Below, piece by piece: positions 40,701 to 51,600 of a stretch of DNA of 64,000 nucleotides. Source of the DNA: Tubulanus polymorphus (Eukaryota > Nemertea > Palaeonemertea > Tubulaniformes > Tubulanidae); NCBI RefSeq assembly GCF_964204645.1, contig NC_134032.1, positions 13,448,275 to 13,512,274 on the forward strand, given 5' to 3'. Every line of letters starts with the position of its first letter. Positions within the stretch are counted from its first letter, which is position 1. Under the pieces are notes generated by a model, which saw only the letters and a program-made list of their open reading frames with translations, made no database searches and had not been told where the DNA came from. Both the position numbers and the translations under genes were made by a program.

Positions 40701-40860
40701 TACAGTGGAACCTCGTTACAACGAACCTGGATATAACAAATATAGAATTTCATTCCAAGCAAGACAATTGATTCATTTCATACTGGAAGTAACAATTTAT
40801 CGGTTAAAACAAACATATTTTCTGGTCCCGTGAAGTTTGCTGTAACGAGGTTCCACTGTA
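40701..40860. mobile_element. MITE, TACAGTGGAACCTCGTTA family, copy 2
   Basis: TACAGTGGAACCTCGTTACAAC and GTAACGAGGTTCCACTGTA are near-perfect inverted ends of a 160-bp element with TA at each border. It shares internal TTTCTGGTCCC with the truncated copy near 55690. Confidence 0.85.
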
Positions 40861-41463
40861 TGCACTTAGCGAAAGCTCGTACGTTTAATAAACTAGTTAA
40901 TCTATAAATTACTAATTGTCTGGGTGTATTTAAACTTATTGAGGGATTTCTTACGCATAAATCTTACACGGAAATCGTGTATCTTTTTGATCTAATGATT
41001 GGATACAATTTGTGATTGTACAGTCATCTAATCAGCACTCTTTCAATAATGACTGTCTGAGACAATTTGCACCACAGCAGCTTGAATGGTGTTGGTTCCA
41101 GGCTGAAGTTTGATCGCTACCTCAGTTCGGACGCACTGTTAGGAAAACCTAATGCTAGGATTACTTTTTGTCTTTACTATTGGTTTTAGCTTTAGATTAT
41201 ATAACGTTGCTCTACGATAAAATGGCAAACGATTAAAGAGAATTAACAAAAAAATTTTTACAAAAATATTTAACTAATAACATGATAAACTTCAATCATA
41301 ATCAATAGAAACTTAAAAACAATCTTGTGTTAAATTAACAGTCTTGTTTAACGGATATGGAGTGTATATATTTATTTGTTCACATAAAAAGCTTCATATT
41401 GAAACATTTCTTATCAAAACTAACACAGCTTTAAATCTGTGGTGGCAAGCATTTGTGTATGAT

Positions 41464-41790
41464 GCATCCTCCCCGTGGCACGGATTTGAACTTGATGGCC
41501 TCGAGGTTGCCATAGTACGAAACCCTGCCACACTAGACCGAGTGCGCAGCTACGTGCGCAGCTTAGATGATGTCATTATCAGCCAATCAGATATCCCGTT
41601 TTATTTTAGCCCGGGTTTTTCCATTTATAGTTCTACCGTGAAATTTACCTCAGCGATTATACAACGAGCAATCTGATTGGTGCCGCAAGTTTTCGTGCGG
41701 TAAACCTGCACACCCGGTCTACTGTAGCAGAGGTTCGTGCCGTGGCTGAGTGTAGCGATGTCATCAGGTTTGAGTCCATGCCGTGGGATG
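41464..41790. mobile_element. Inverted-repeat element with tRNA-like ends, copy B
   Basis: It has the same architecture and core as 21400-21755: a left GCACGGATTTGAAC and a right GTGGCTGAGTGTAG plus CAGGTTTGAGTCC, with internal AGCCAATCAGA and AATCTGATTGG. The ends are more diverged from a tRNA than in copy A. Confidence 0.7.
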
Positions 41791-41872
41791 TGTATGATGA
41801 GACCAGTGGAAAATTTCGACGGATGACCGCCTGGCGGCCATATTAACTTAGAAACCAAAACTGCTATCGAAT

Positions 41873-42009
41873 TACAGTAAACCAAGCTTAATCCGGATCA
41901 TTTGGGACCGATTAAAATTAATTCCGTTTTTATATACTTTTATGTATATGATATCTGGATTAAGTTGAAATCTGGATTAAACTGATCCGGATTAAGCGGA
42001 TTGACCGTA
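41873..42009. mobile_element. MITE with AAGCTTAATCCGGATCA ends
   Basis: TACAGTAAACCAAGCTTAATCC at the left is matched inverted by GGATTAAGCGGATTGACCGTA at the right. It is 137 bp and TA-bounded, so Tc1/mariner-type is likely. A fragment of a related end lies at 12450-12480. Confidence 0.75.
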
Positions 42010-42403
42010 AAGTGTGACGTAGCGTTATTGTGAGGTAGTGATAGTTGAAGGGTGATCAACGGGCACATACCAAAAATGAAAATGAAGGCGCGAAGAATAA
42101 TTGGCAGTGGATATAGTGTCCGTCTTCACAAAGCGCGAACACAAAATTCCACGTGGTTTTCACCGATATCTACGCACTTTTATGAATGGCTCATTCTGTC
42201 ATTGCGGTCATCGGATGAAAGCTCAATGGTCCCTGAATATCAAAAAGCCTTATTCTAACACACATCAACAGTGGGAGAAGTCATAATCACAGCTTATACT
42301 TTGGTTCATATCATCATTAAAAACCATCTCTGAAAATAGACACAATCTACAACTTTATAACTTCTTATCACAGGAGGCTGGGATGGTTCACTGGTTCTTG
42401 CTT

Positions 42404-42624
42404 AGGCTAAACAAAAATGATACCTTGTTTCTCCGCAGTGGCCGGGTCATTTTTGTAAAATATGATAAAATTTATAAACAGTTCATTCCTATAGCGGACG
42501 GGTCTGTTATGGTAAAATTGATCACGATTTAAAAAAGAGTAATGTATAGGGTAGATAGGCGGCCGGCCGGGTCAACATTTAAGCTCAGCAGAGCGGAGAA
42601 ACAAGGTATCAATTTTTTTAGCCT
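42404..42624. mobile_element. GGCCGGGTC MITE, copy 1
   Basis: The ends AGGCTAAACAAAAATGATACC and GGTATCAATTTTTTTAGCCT are inverted. The inside has three to four copies of GGCCGGGTC. It is nearly identical to the copies at 43846-44068 and 61155-61378, which points to recent movement. Two older relatives lie at 55766-55978 and 60845-61058. Confidence 0.88.
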
Positions 42625-42968
42625 TAAAATGACGGTTAAGAATGCCATTTTTCAAGAAGTAAATGGTGTTACAGTAAATGTTAGTAGACTCTGTTTTTTC
42701 CCTTGACTTCATTGTCTAGATTATCGCATGCCCTCTAGACAAATCTGTGATAACAACCCATCCTTGCTCCCACTGCCTACGATTTCCCGATAGAAATTTT
42801 CGGTCCAGCAAAATGCGATGCAAGCGGACTCTTTTATTCATCAATTTATTTCGTTGCTATAAATTTTGAGAGAGCATTTTGAAGTTACTCCTTCCCAGTT
42901 CAGGTACGATAGTCAAACACAGCCATTAAACACTGAACTCAATGTGAATGATTTCTATCACTTACTGA

Positions 42969-45900
42969 TTAATGTTTAAGCACGGCGTCGATAAATTGAG
43001 AAAATACACGAATAAAATAGAACTCCTCCCGAGGAACGATTCCGCCATAACCGTCGACGAATCCAATATGGCCGCCGCGAGTTGTGGCTGCCACGGCGAC
43101 GTATTCAGACGCTTGCACAGCTTCAACATTAATCGCTAGAAAATTCAGAAAAAATTAAAGTTCAATCTTAATTTCACAGGTTGCTCAGACTACAGATGAA
43201 ATAGCTACAATTAGACTATGACTAATTGCAGAGAGGACAGTGGCGGTCTCATGACAATGTCATCAGGTTTGAATCCCTGCCAAGGGAAGATGTGTCTGCT
43301 AGGGTTAGAGTTACATGTCTCATGATATCGCTGTCATGTAGGGAGGATGCATCTACTAACGAGGACAGAAGTTTAGTTAGACAAGAATCTTATGACGCCA
43401 TCAAGTTGAAATGGATCCTCCCAAGACAGAATGTGTCTACAAGGGCAGAGTCTTATGACATCCCTTTCATGGAGGCTGTGTCTGCTAAGGCAGGGAGCTT
43501 TACTGGTGACTTATGATTGATCAACCAAGTTTAAACTGGTTTGATTCACCATTGAGGCAGGTTTCAATACTCACTGGATACAAGGGCGAACGGGTCGTCC
43601 GCTGCATTGAGACAAAGTAGTGGAATTTTGATGAGATCGATTTTATCGTTGAGAATTGCTTCCTTGTAATATTCATTGCACGATGGAAAACCATTCATTT
43701 TCGACGTGAAATACTCATCGAATTCACGCAGGGTCGACGACTTAATAAAAAGAGAAAAAATGATGATTGCATCAGTTTTGTAGACCCCGGTTGTGGGGGT
43801 AGAATTTTCTATCAATAGGCCTATCTATCCAAGAATACTAAATTAAGGCTAAACAAAAATGATACCTTGTTTCTCCGCAGCGGCCGGGTCATTTTTGTAA
43901 AATATGATAAAATTTATGAACAGTTCATTTCTATAGCGGCCGGGTCTGTTATGGTAAAATTGATCACGATTTTAAAAAAAGTAATGTATAGGGTAGATAT
44001 GCAGCCGGCCGGGTCAACATTTAAGCTCAGCAGAGCGGAGAAACAAGGTATCAATTCTTTTTAGCCTAAAGTCTATGCATAACATGAAACACCCACAATA
44101 CTTGTATTGAAAAAAGGAAAATCTACTGCACTGACATTTCAGGTAATATGCTTCTACACTCATCGTAAATAGACTGCTACTGATCTATAGCTTAGCTTAG
44201 CTCACACTAAGATCCAATCCGATCGTCTGCCATTTTGTCTTAAGAACATTCATGTCACATTGCGAGGTCAAGTCGCCAATTCGGCCAAATTGTTTGTCGA
44301 ATCTTAGCTACACTCGGGTGACCTGAGATCCACAATGAGTTAGACTTAGTCTAGTATCTAGCCGTTCTTTCCTGAACAACCTAAGACTATTAAATTCGGC
44401 TTAAATTGATTTCCCAGTGGCGGGCTTTTTGATTTCATCGACGATTTATTACTTCATGATTAGTTCCTCGTAAAATAATAGTTTACTTAAAGCCTACCTG
44501 TAAAACCCGTTTCATTTCATTGTTGGTGAGTTTTTTCGCGAATAAATCAAGATTTCTAAAAAAAAGATAAAGAACTCTATAATGACAGAACAGTCACTTG
44601 AAACGGTACATATGCTATGGGAATTTCAGGTTACCGAAAAAATCCATAGAAGAAATAAGCTGCGTTCACACTAGGATTTCAGCACGGTACTAAGCGTTCA
44701 CACTAGGAAATTATTCGCGGCCTATTCGCAGCTTATTCAGTTCCGTACTGAAATACGCGGCTTATTAAGCGTGGAATGCGAAAACCCGATCTCAGTACGG
44801 CGCTGAGCTGGCCGCATATTTTCTGTAGTTTGAACGCAGATTCGGCGCTTAGCTAGCCTCGTATTTACGTCTTCGTAGTACAATACACTCAACACTTATT
44901 ACACTGCCCTCTATTGGCACACTGGGTGACTACTATACTGGGCTTACGAAGTGCCGAATTGTCAACTCGTAGTGTGAACGTAACTGACTGTGTAAGCGCC
45001 GTATTTTGGTGAATTCGGCACCAGCGAAGTACGGTACTTCGTAAGCGTCGAATCTAGTGTGAACGCGGCTATAAACCTCGATGTTTTTGGTTTAGTGAAG
45101 ACCGTAGACCAGGCGAACACGTGTGCCAATCACTGCAGCAGTAAATGCACTCTAACCAACTCACCTGTGAATGGTATCTACGAGACTTTTTGTCAGGTGA
45201 CTGTTATAAATAAATCGATTTATCGGCTCTTCGATGTTGACCATATTTTTTACCGGGTCGAAGCAGGCAGATATTGCCATCGCTGCTTCGACTGGACAAT
45301 CCTTTCCAACTTCCGATAAGTAGTGCATCAGGATTATTCTGTAAAATATGCAGATTCTTACTCAGCATTTGAATCAATTCTACCAGTTTCAACATTACTG
45401 CAGTAAGAGACAAGAGACAAGAGACAAGAGACAAGAGACAAGAGACAAGAGACAGAGACAGAGACAGAGACAGAGACAGAGACAGAGACAGAGACAGAGA
45501 CAGAGACAGAGACAGACAGAGACAGAGACAGAGACAGAGACAGTATTTCACAAACTCTTAATCCGTATTACACATCAACTCAGGGTAGAATTTTACCAGT
45601 CTCAACTAAACCACAGTAAGAGACAGAGAGTCAACTGTATTTCACAAAATCTTACTTAGTATTTGATAGAATTTTAGTAAGTCAGAGACATAGTCAACTG
45701 TACTTCACAAAATATTACTCATTTGAAAATAAATATTACTTTGGGTACAGTGGCAGCGACGAAGCGCAGCAATATTTTACTGAATGACATTTTTCCTTAG
45801 AATACCATGTTTTTGACGAAGTTTTAGTAAATTCACAGCGATTACATTAGAACCTTTCAAAAATCGACAATTGGCTGCGGCAATCGCGCCTACTGTACTT

Positions 45901-47935
45901 CACTAAATCTTACTCAGTATTGAGTAGACTTTAATTGATTGGGGTTGAATACTTACCCTCCTAAAGAAACACCAGTACACAATAATCTTGACTGAGGATA
46001 TTTGGCTTTTATATGTTTCACAACGGACCCTATGTCATCAGTATCAATCGCGCAATACAACCGTGGTGTCTGAAAAAATTATAATTCATTTTCAAACTGC
46101 AATAAAAATATTAATACTAATCATATAAATATCTTGTTTTCAAAATATATCCTACAAGATAGGATGTATGAAGGCCATTTTTGAGTGTAGATGCTAAACA
46201 AGATGCAGAAATAATTGAAATTTCAGAATAGATTTGACTTACCAATAAATCAGCACCACCACGCCCTCTATTGTTAAACACAACACATCTGAAGGAAAGA
46301 CGTTACAAGATTCAGGTTATTTTTTCTTAACAAACATGTAATACCCTTAACGATACTTTTATTTCAGTAAAGATTAACCCTCTCTTACCTGTAACCGTGT
46401 TCTAAAGCCATTCGCACTAAATGTACCATGTAATTCTGTGCACTACAGCCTGGAAACGGATGATATGTTTTGCCCAGATTTAATCCTTCATTCAATGAAA
46501 ATCACTTAATGTTACAATAGAATAAATGAATTTTCTCATTGAAATCTAAAAGATCTAAGCCAGCATGATTACCAGTACAGCTATGTACAACTGGACCAAT
46601 AGTCTGGTGTCATTTTGGGGTTAAAAAACCTTTGCCAATCTTCAAAAATCAACAGGTAAAGGAAGCCACTATCCCGAAAGGAAAACCAAAGTTTTGTCAT
46701 TTTAAGATGAATTGTAATGATATATATGTAGGCCCTGTCCGGCTTGCAAGTATGGCAATTTAATCATAATCATTTTGAGTAAGAAAATTAATTCTAATTC
46801 TCTACCCGTAGGTAATTTCTTTTCAGGGGTAGCGATAATTCGCTTTCAATTACCTGTTATACCGGGCAACAGAAGAATAGTCGGTCGGGTTTCCGCGTCT
46901 GGAAATATTTGGTTGTTATCATTTTGAATCCAGTCGAGGAATATTTGTCCACCGTCACACATTTTCTTCACTTCCCTGAAAGTGATTTAAAACAAGTTCT
47001 CTGTAATAGCTGAAATACCATAGTGTACTATCATCGTCACCTAACCTTACCAAAATCCAAAGGCCTGAATTTTTTATAACATAGATACAAAATCAACCAA
47101 TAATTACCTGATGGTAGTTTAGGTGAATAGGGCAATGAATAATATAGAAATTCTTAAATATTTGGTGAATAATGACCACAATGAGCGTTAAAACCACAAT
47201 CGAACTCGCTAAAATTTGTCTTAAAATGTTCCTTGAAAAAGGTTGTTAGTGAAAAACTTAAAATTAAGATCTCTTAATACATTTTTAATTTGGTGGATGT
47301 TTTGAAAGCATTTTAGTTGTTTCATTGCAGGTTAGACCTTTGATAAGTTAGATACAAGTGAAAATGGAACACTGGAAGAATAGGGTCAATTGTCCACTTC
47401 TCCCCAATTTTGCACGCTTAACTCCACATCGAGTGGGGCCGAGTTTGAGAATCTGTCATTTGACAATTTCTGCTGGCGAAACCCTTATACCTACCTCTTA
47501 TACGGCATTTTTGGTTGAGATTGTGCCAATGATCGGATGATGGTTTGACCTCGGCTTCCGAAACACCAGATCAATGGCCAAAATCGCTCTCGCAATATCG
47601 GACAACCGTCGTTGATGATCTCCCATATCTTACCATCCCGTTTCGTAATAATTGATGGTTTCTAAAAAAATTCGAGAATTGCAGAATACCATCAGTGACA
47701 GTGACTGAGTGAGTGAACTGGTGTCGGTGAAGAAACTGCTGAACATGGATGGATGACCCCGGTAAAAAGTTTTTAAAGTTTTCATTTTGTTCGTCAGGTT
47801 GCAACGCCTATTAAAAGTTGGACCTACCTTAGCTACATAGAACATGTAATATAATACGAAGACTGTTAGAGATGCGATAATCACGGGAATTAGGGCTATT
47901 TCCCCTAAATAATCCAACCATTCCTCCGCTGACAT
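42969..47935 (-). CDS. ABHD3: Alpha/beta hydrolase domain protein, ABHD1/ABHD3 type
   Basis: This is a membrane-anchored serine hydrolase; vertebrate ABHD3 cleaves unusual phosphatidylcholines. Ten exons, minus strand: 47935-47828, 47661-47495, 46975-46854, 46449-46389, 46288-46243, 46069-45957, 45338-45165, 44555-44498, 43740-43575, 43135-42969. All are phase-consistent and give 393 aa (human ABHD3 is 409). TM anchor at about 12-35; [12 protein letters not shown], then [12 protein letters not shown] (oxyanion strand), VVFNNRG, TPRLYC, the nucleophile elbow GVSLGG (Ser), the acid in CLNAADDPF (Asp) and the His in GGHIGF complete the triad. The ABHD1/2/3 branch is clear; choosing ABHD3 over ABHD1 is a judgement. 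The start is MSAEEW; no ATG lies further upstream in frame near it. Intron 6 carries a large AGAGACA array and intron 8 a recent MITE. Confidence 0.93.
43230..43500. repeat. Degenerate ~60-bp tandem repeat in ABHD3-like intron
   Basis: Four to five diverged units contain ATGACAT/ATCAAGTT followed by GGGAGGATGTGTCTRCTARGG-type sequence. The open plus frame across it comes from the repeat and lacks coding support. Confidence 0.5.
43846..44068. mobile_element. GGCCGGGTC MITE, copy 2
   Basis: It lies in intron 8 of the ABHD3-like gene and differs from the copies at 42404 and 61155 at only a few positions. It carries internal GCGGCCGGGTC twice and CCGGCCGGGTC once. Confidence 0.88.
44658..45070. 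mobile_element. MITE with AGCTGCGTTCACACTAG ends
   Basis: AGCTGCGTTCACACTAGGATTT and the inverted AATCTAGTGTGAACGCGGCT bound a 413-bp GC-richer segment flanked by ATA on both sides (3-bp repeat). It is non-coding and sits in intron 7 of the ABHD3-like gene. Confidence 0.8.
45345..45730. repeat. AGAGACA microsatellite inside a ~90-bp satellite relative
   Basis: At 45408-45541 about six CAAGAGA heptamers are followed by some 14 to 15 CAGAGA hexamers. Flanks on both sides are units of the same ~90-bp family found at 19850-20345 (TCTTACTCAG, GGTAGAATTTTACCAGTCTC, GTAAGAGACAGAG). The microsatellite probably grew out of that unit's own AGAGACAGAG. Confidence 0.88.
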
Positions 47936-48695
47936 CTCCAAGACCGCCCCCAATCTCTGAAGAGAACTAAAGTCGGATCCTGCGCCGCGATATAACGATA
48001 ACTATCGCCGTCTACTTCCAATGCTGGCTACGTGTATTAGCTAAATCCAATTCAATTCACGACGAAAGAAAAGGCTCTGGCAGTCGAGAGATTCTTCCTC
48101 TGGCAATCGAGGAAATAGAAGTTTAATCATTGTGATTAGACAATATTGATCAAATTATGTTTATTTTGTGATGTTAGATAAATAATTTTTTTTCACGGAC
48201 CAATTATGACAATTGATTCTCAATGGCATTTGTAGTCCGTTGCTCTTGGGGTGTCCCAGGTTCGAACCCACAATATCAAAATACTCTAATTCAGAGACAG
48301 AGAGTCTATACATACGTTTTACACCGTAGTCCATGGTTTGAGCCAACGCCTCAACAGGGTGTCCTAGATTTCATACCGATTCTGTCAGACTGAACAAATG
48401 AAACAAACACGAGGCACTTTTTTCTTAAAATATATTTACAAATCATATTCAAAGAATTTTCACATACAGTATAAATTGAACAAAAAAATAATCATTTTTG
48501 CTATTACAAAATATCATAATTTTTTTCATTGTCAAATCAAACCCTTGCTTTCAACAGTAATGATGCTAGATTTAAAATGGATCGCCTTAAAGCCATCTCT
48601 GAAATTGTTAATATTGATTTTTCAGAGTTATTGAACACTACAAACCTCACCCCAGAGTAACAACTAAATCTAAATACTTTTGAATTTTATCGCTA
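47936..48695. other. Gap between ABHD3-like start and pseudouridine enzyme stop
   Basis: It holds the ABHD3-like promoter (just right of 47935) and the 3' UTR of the pseudouridine enzyme. A B-box-like CCAGGTTCGAACCC at 48248 suggests a short tRNA-derived SINE remnant. No further gene is seen. Confidence 0.45.
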
Positions 48696-51600
48696 TCATA
48701 ATAAAATTCGCTTGTCCTGTGAATGTATCATTGTTGGTTTCCATGGCGCCCATCGATTCACGTTCTCTGGCGATAGGGTTTCCGCGTTTACAGAAGGCGC
48801 TATCGTGTAGTGTGATGATAGCGAATGATAGGCGGCAAACAGCCCGGTTTTCACAGCCAGATCGAGTTCATGACCTTTCAGTATGGAACTAATAATTCCG
48901 GCATTCAAACTTGAAAAAAATCAATAATCATTTATACTATAAAAAGGTTTCATTTTCGTTTCAAACCATTCCTTTAAAAAAAAGCTTAAAAAGTTGTTTC
49001 AAAAGGTGTCTCTTAAGTCAACAATCGGGCTCAGCAGTTCCTTATCTAACTTATCTAGAGTTAACCATCAAGACCGAGTTCCACAGGCTCAGTTCATTGA
49101 AAATAAACTCTGAATCAATTGTTTACTCACAACTGTGGAACTGGGTCCAGGGGGGTCATCAGTTGCTCAAAAGCCAATGAGCTTCGCTATATCCACAAGT
49201 TAGTTCTAGCCCTATAGAAAATGTACGTCAATTTTAAATGGCTAATTACCTGTCTCCAGCGCCAGATACGCTGACTATATTATCCGGTCTTTGCTCTTCT
49301 GTGCATGGGTTGTAATGTACGATTGTCAAACCGTTTCTTTCCTTAAAAACGAGGAAAAAAAACGAAAATATAAAGATTTTCAACATCAAGTAACATTATC
49401 ACTGCTTTAGATACATCCAGTCAGTTCTAAGCTACTGGCTTAACTCATTATTTCAAGTTGATCATTTTGATAAAATTTTCAGTGAAATCAGATTCAAAAC
49501 CTTGGAACTAGAACTTGAGCCAAAATAAATCGAATTGTCGCTAACTACACCTGATACCACAGTTTTGAGCTATAGGTAACTCGTTGTAAAAACTGCATGA
49601 TATTCAAACCAGTTTGTTTGTTAACTGCACCCAGGGCCCAGTTTCACAAAAAGGTTTAACACTTAAATCGATTTAATTTCTTCATTAATTCAGTTTATCT
49701 TAAATCGATTTAGGCCTTAATCCTTTTTGTGAAACTGCACCCAGGAGTTCAAACCGGCCATTTTGGACACCGGGCTGCTATAATTCTCGTGTCTTTTTTA
49801 CTAACCTGTAGAAGTTTTCCTCTGACAGGAACCGGATGGTCCATCTCAGTTCGTCGACACACCACTAAACCGTTAGAACCGATAGTTACAAATACGAACG
49901 GTACAACATCCAGCACCGGTCCGATCCTCATTAGAATATCTTCAAAATCTTCTTCTTTCGTTTTAACCATACCTTCAAAAAGAAAGTCGAGATGAAAACA
50001 CGACCGAGATCACAAAATTCAAAACAAAATACCAACGTTCATAAACGTATTTATGATACGCACCTCCGGAAAGATCGGGTATTTGCTGGCCGGTGATTGT
50101 AGCATGGATGACTAAAAGCTCTTTTAGATTTGGTGAAACGTAAGTTAAATGTTTCCAAGTCCCGTTCGTCGTCTTTCTAAACGCTTTGCCGGCCTTGTGT
50201 ATATCTGTAGGTTCAAACCAAACTGAAAATAGAAATCAATCGCGCGACGTTTTTAAATCAGCAGATAATTAATTCTTCTTTCATCGTAACTTTGCACTAG
50301 GGGGAATTGTCTGTGTATTTTCGCACGATTTTAGAAATTTTACGTCCTATCGAGAAAATCGTTGAATCTCTGAAAAGGATTTGGGTTGAGCCCCAGTGAA
50401 ATCGAAAAACACATGGTTGAAATAACAAAACGCTCACCGCGCGAACCCGCCGGAATAAAGTATAATCCCGAGAAATGCGGGACTCGAACCTCGTGGTTTG
50501 TTTGTATTTTACCTATGACCTAGTGAAACGTCATACGTTAGGAATGTAGAACGCTAATTGCAGGGAAAGTGGATTTTACAAGAAATTTACAAAACCATAA
50601 TTTCCATTACATTTCTCTTCCATGATAACAAAATAGTGGAAACTGATATATAAAGAACCCTGTCTTTAATTTAAAGCTTTAAATAATTTAGATTGACAAT
50701 ATTTAAGGATAGTCATTGAGCTATCACTCCTCGCAATGGCGTAACTTCGACTCGCCCAATCAAGCTAGCCTCGTTCTGAGTGTCAATCATAGAGCCTTCG
50801 AGCAGGAAGAAGGAAGGCGTAGTTAGAGAAAAACCGTCAGGAATTATCCGAAAATTGCGGCCACTTAGCTGCAAATCGGCGCAAAAATGGCCCAGGCGAC
50901 GTTCGTAGCGGCGTTCGCTTGTTGTTTCGTGGCGTTAGTTTTAAATATAATCGCGTTCGTTAGCCCGTACTGGTATCAATCCTGGCCCAGAGTTCACAGT
51001 CGATTCGTTAGACTGGGATTATGGGAGGCTTGTTTCGACGGTTATACCCACCCTCAGGATTACAATAGTAAATCGTACGTCGGTTGCTGGTGGGTTTTCT
51101 CGCACGAGTACAGACCCATCTGGGAATGGCTTTGCCCGCGTAAGTATTCGAAGTATTTTCGATGCCGATTCGAACTTGTAAACGGGGTGAATTTGACCTC
51201 GAAAAAGTGGATATTTTTTTCCACTCAGAAAAGTGTAAACAAAATGGCGACGAGTTTGAAATACCAGAATTTAGGTCATGATATAAATAAATGATATCTT
51301 GTAGTAGATTTAGGGGTAGATTTAGTATTTATTCAGTCAAATCATGATAACGATAATTTGAGCGAACAAACCTAGCCTTGAATGTAGGGATTTCAAGTGA
51401 AAATTTTCCAAACACTATAGAAACAATTTAAAGGGCCTAAATGAAAGAAGGGTTTAATATAAGATCATAGCAATTTACAGAACTAAAATCGGTTGAGCCG
51501 TTCAAAAGTTACGAAGGAATTTGTCGGCTGAAAATCGCACTTCTCAGCCATAGAGTCTTCATTAGGAAATGAACTAAAGGTCATAAGGTCAAATGGTGAC

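Larger units (their letters stand above)
39393..42968. other. Intergenic, transposon-rich region
   Basis: It lies between the GPCR stop and the ABHD3-like stop. It contains a (TA)n run at 39888-39902, a B-box-like GGGTTCGAACCC near 40064, a Tc1/mariner-type MITE (40701-40860), an element with tRNA-like inverted ends (41464-41790), a second TA-bounded MITE (41873-42009), a GGCCGGGTC MITE (42404-42624) and AATAAA signals for the ABHD3-like gene near 42833-42850 (minus). Confidence 0.6.

Noticed and set aside
41344-41676. 110-codon plus frame similar to one at 21393-21620
   Set aside because: Both lie in copies of the inverted-repeat element with tRNA-like ends; the similarity comes from the element, and no protein family fits.
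47630-47953. ABHD3-like first exon as a 107-codon frame starting at 47953
   Set aside because: The codon at 47953 is TTG, not ATG, and the frame runs on past a GTAGGT donor at 47827. The real start is the ATG at 47935 and the exon ends at 47828.
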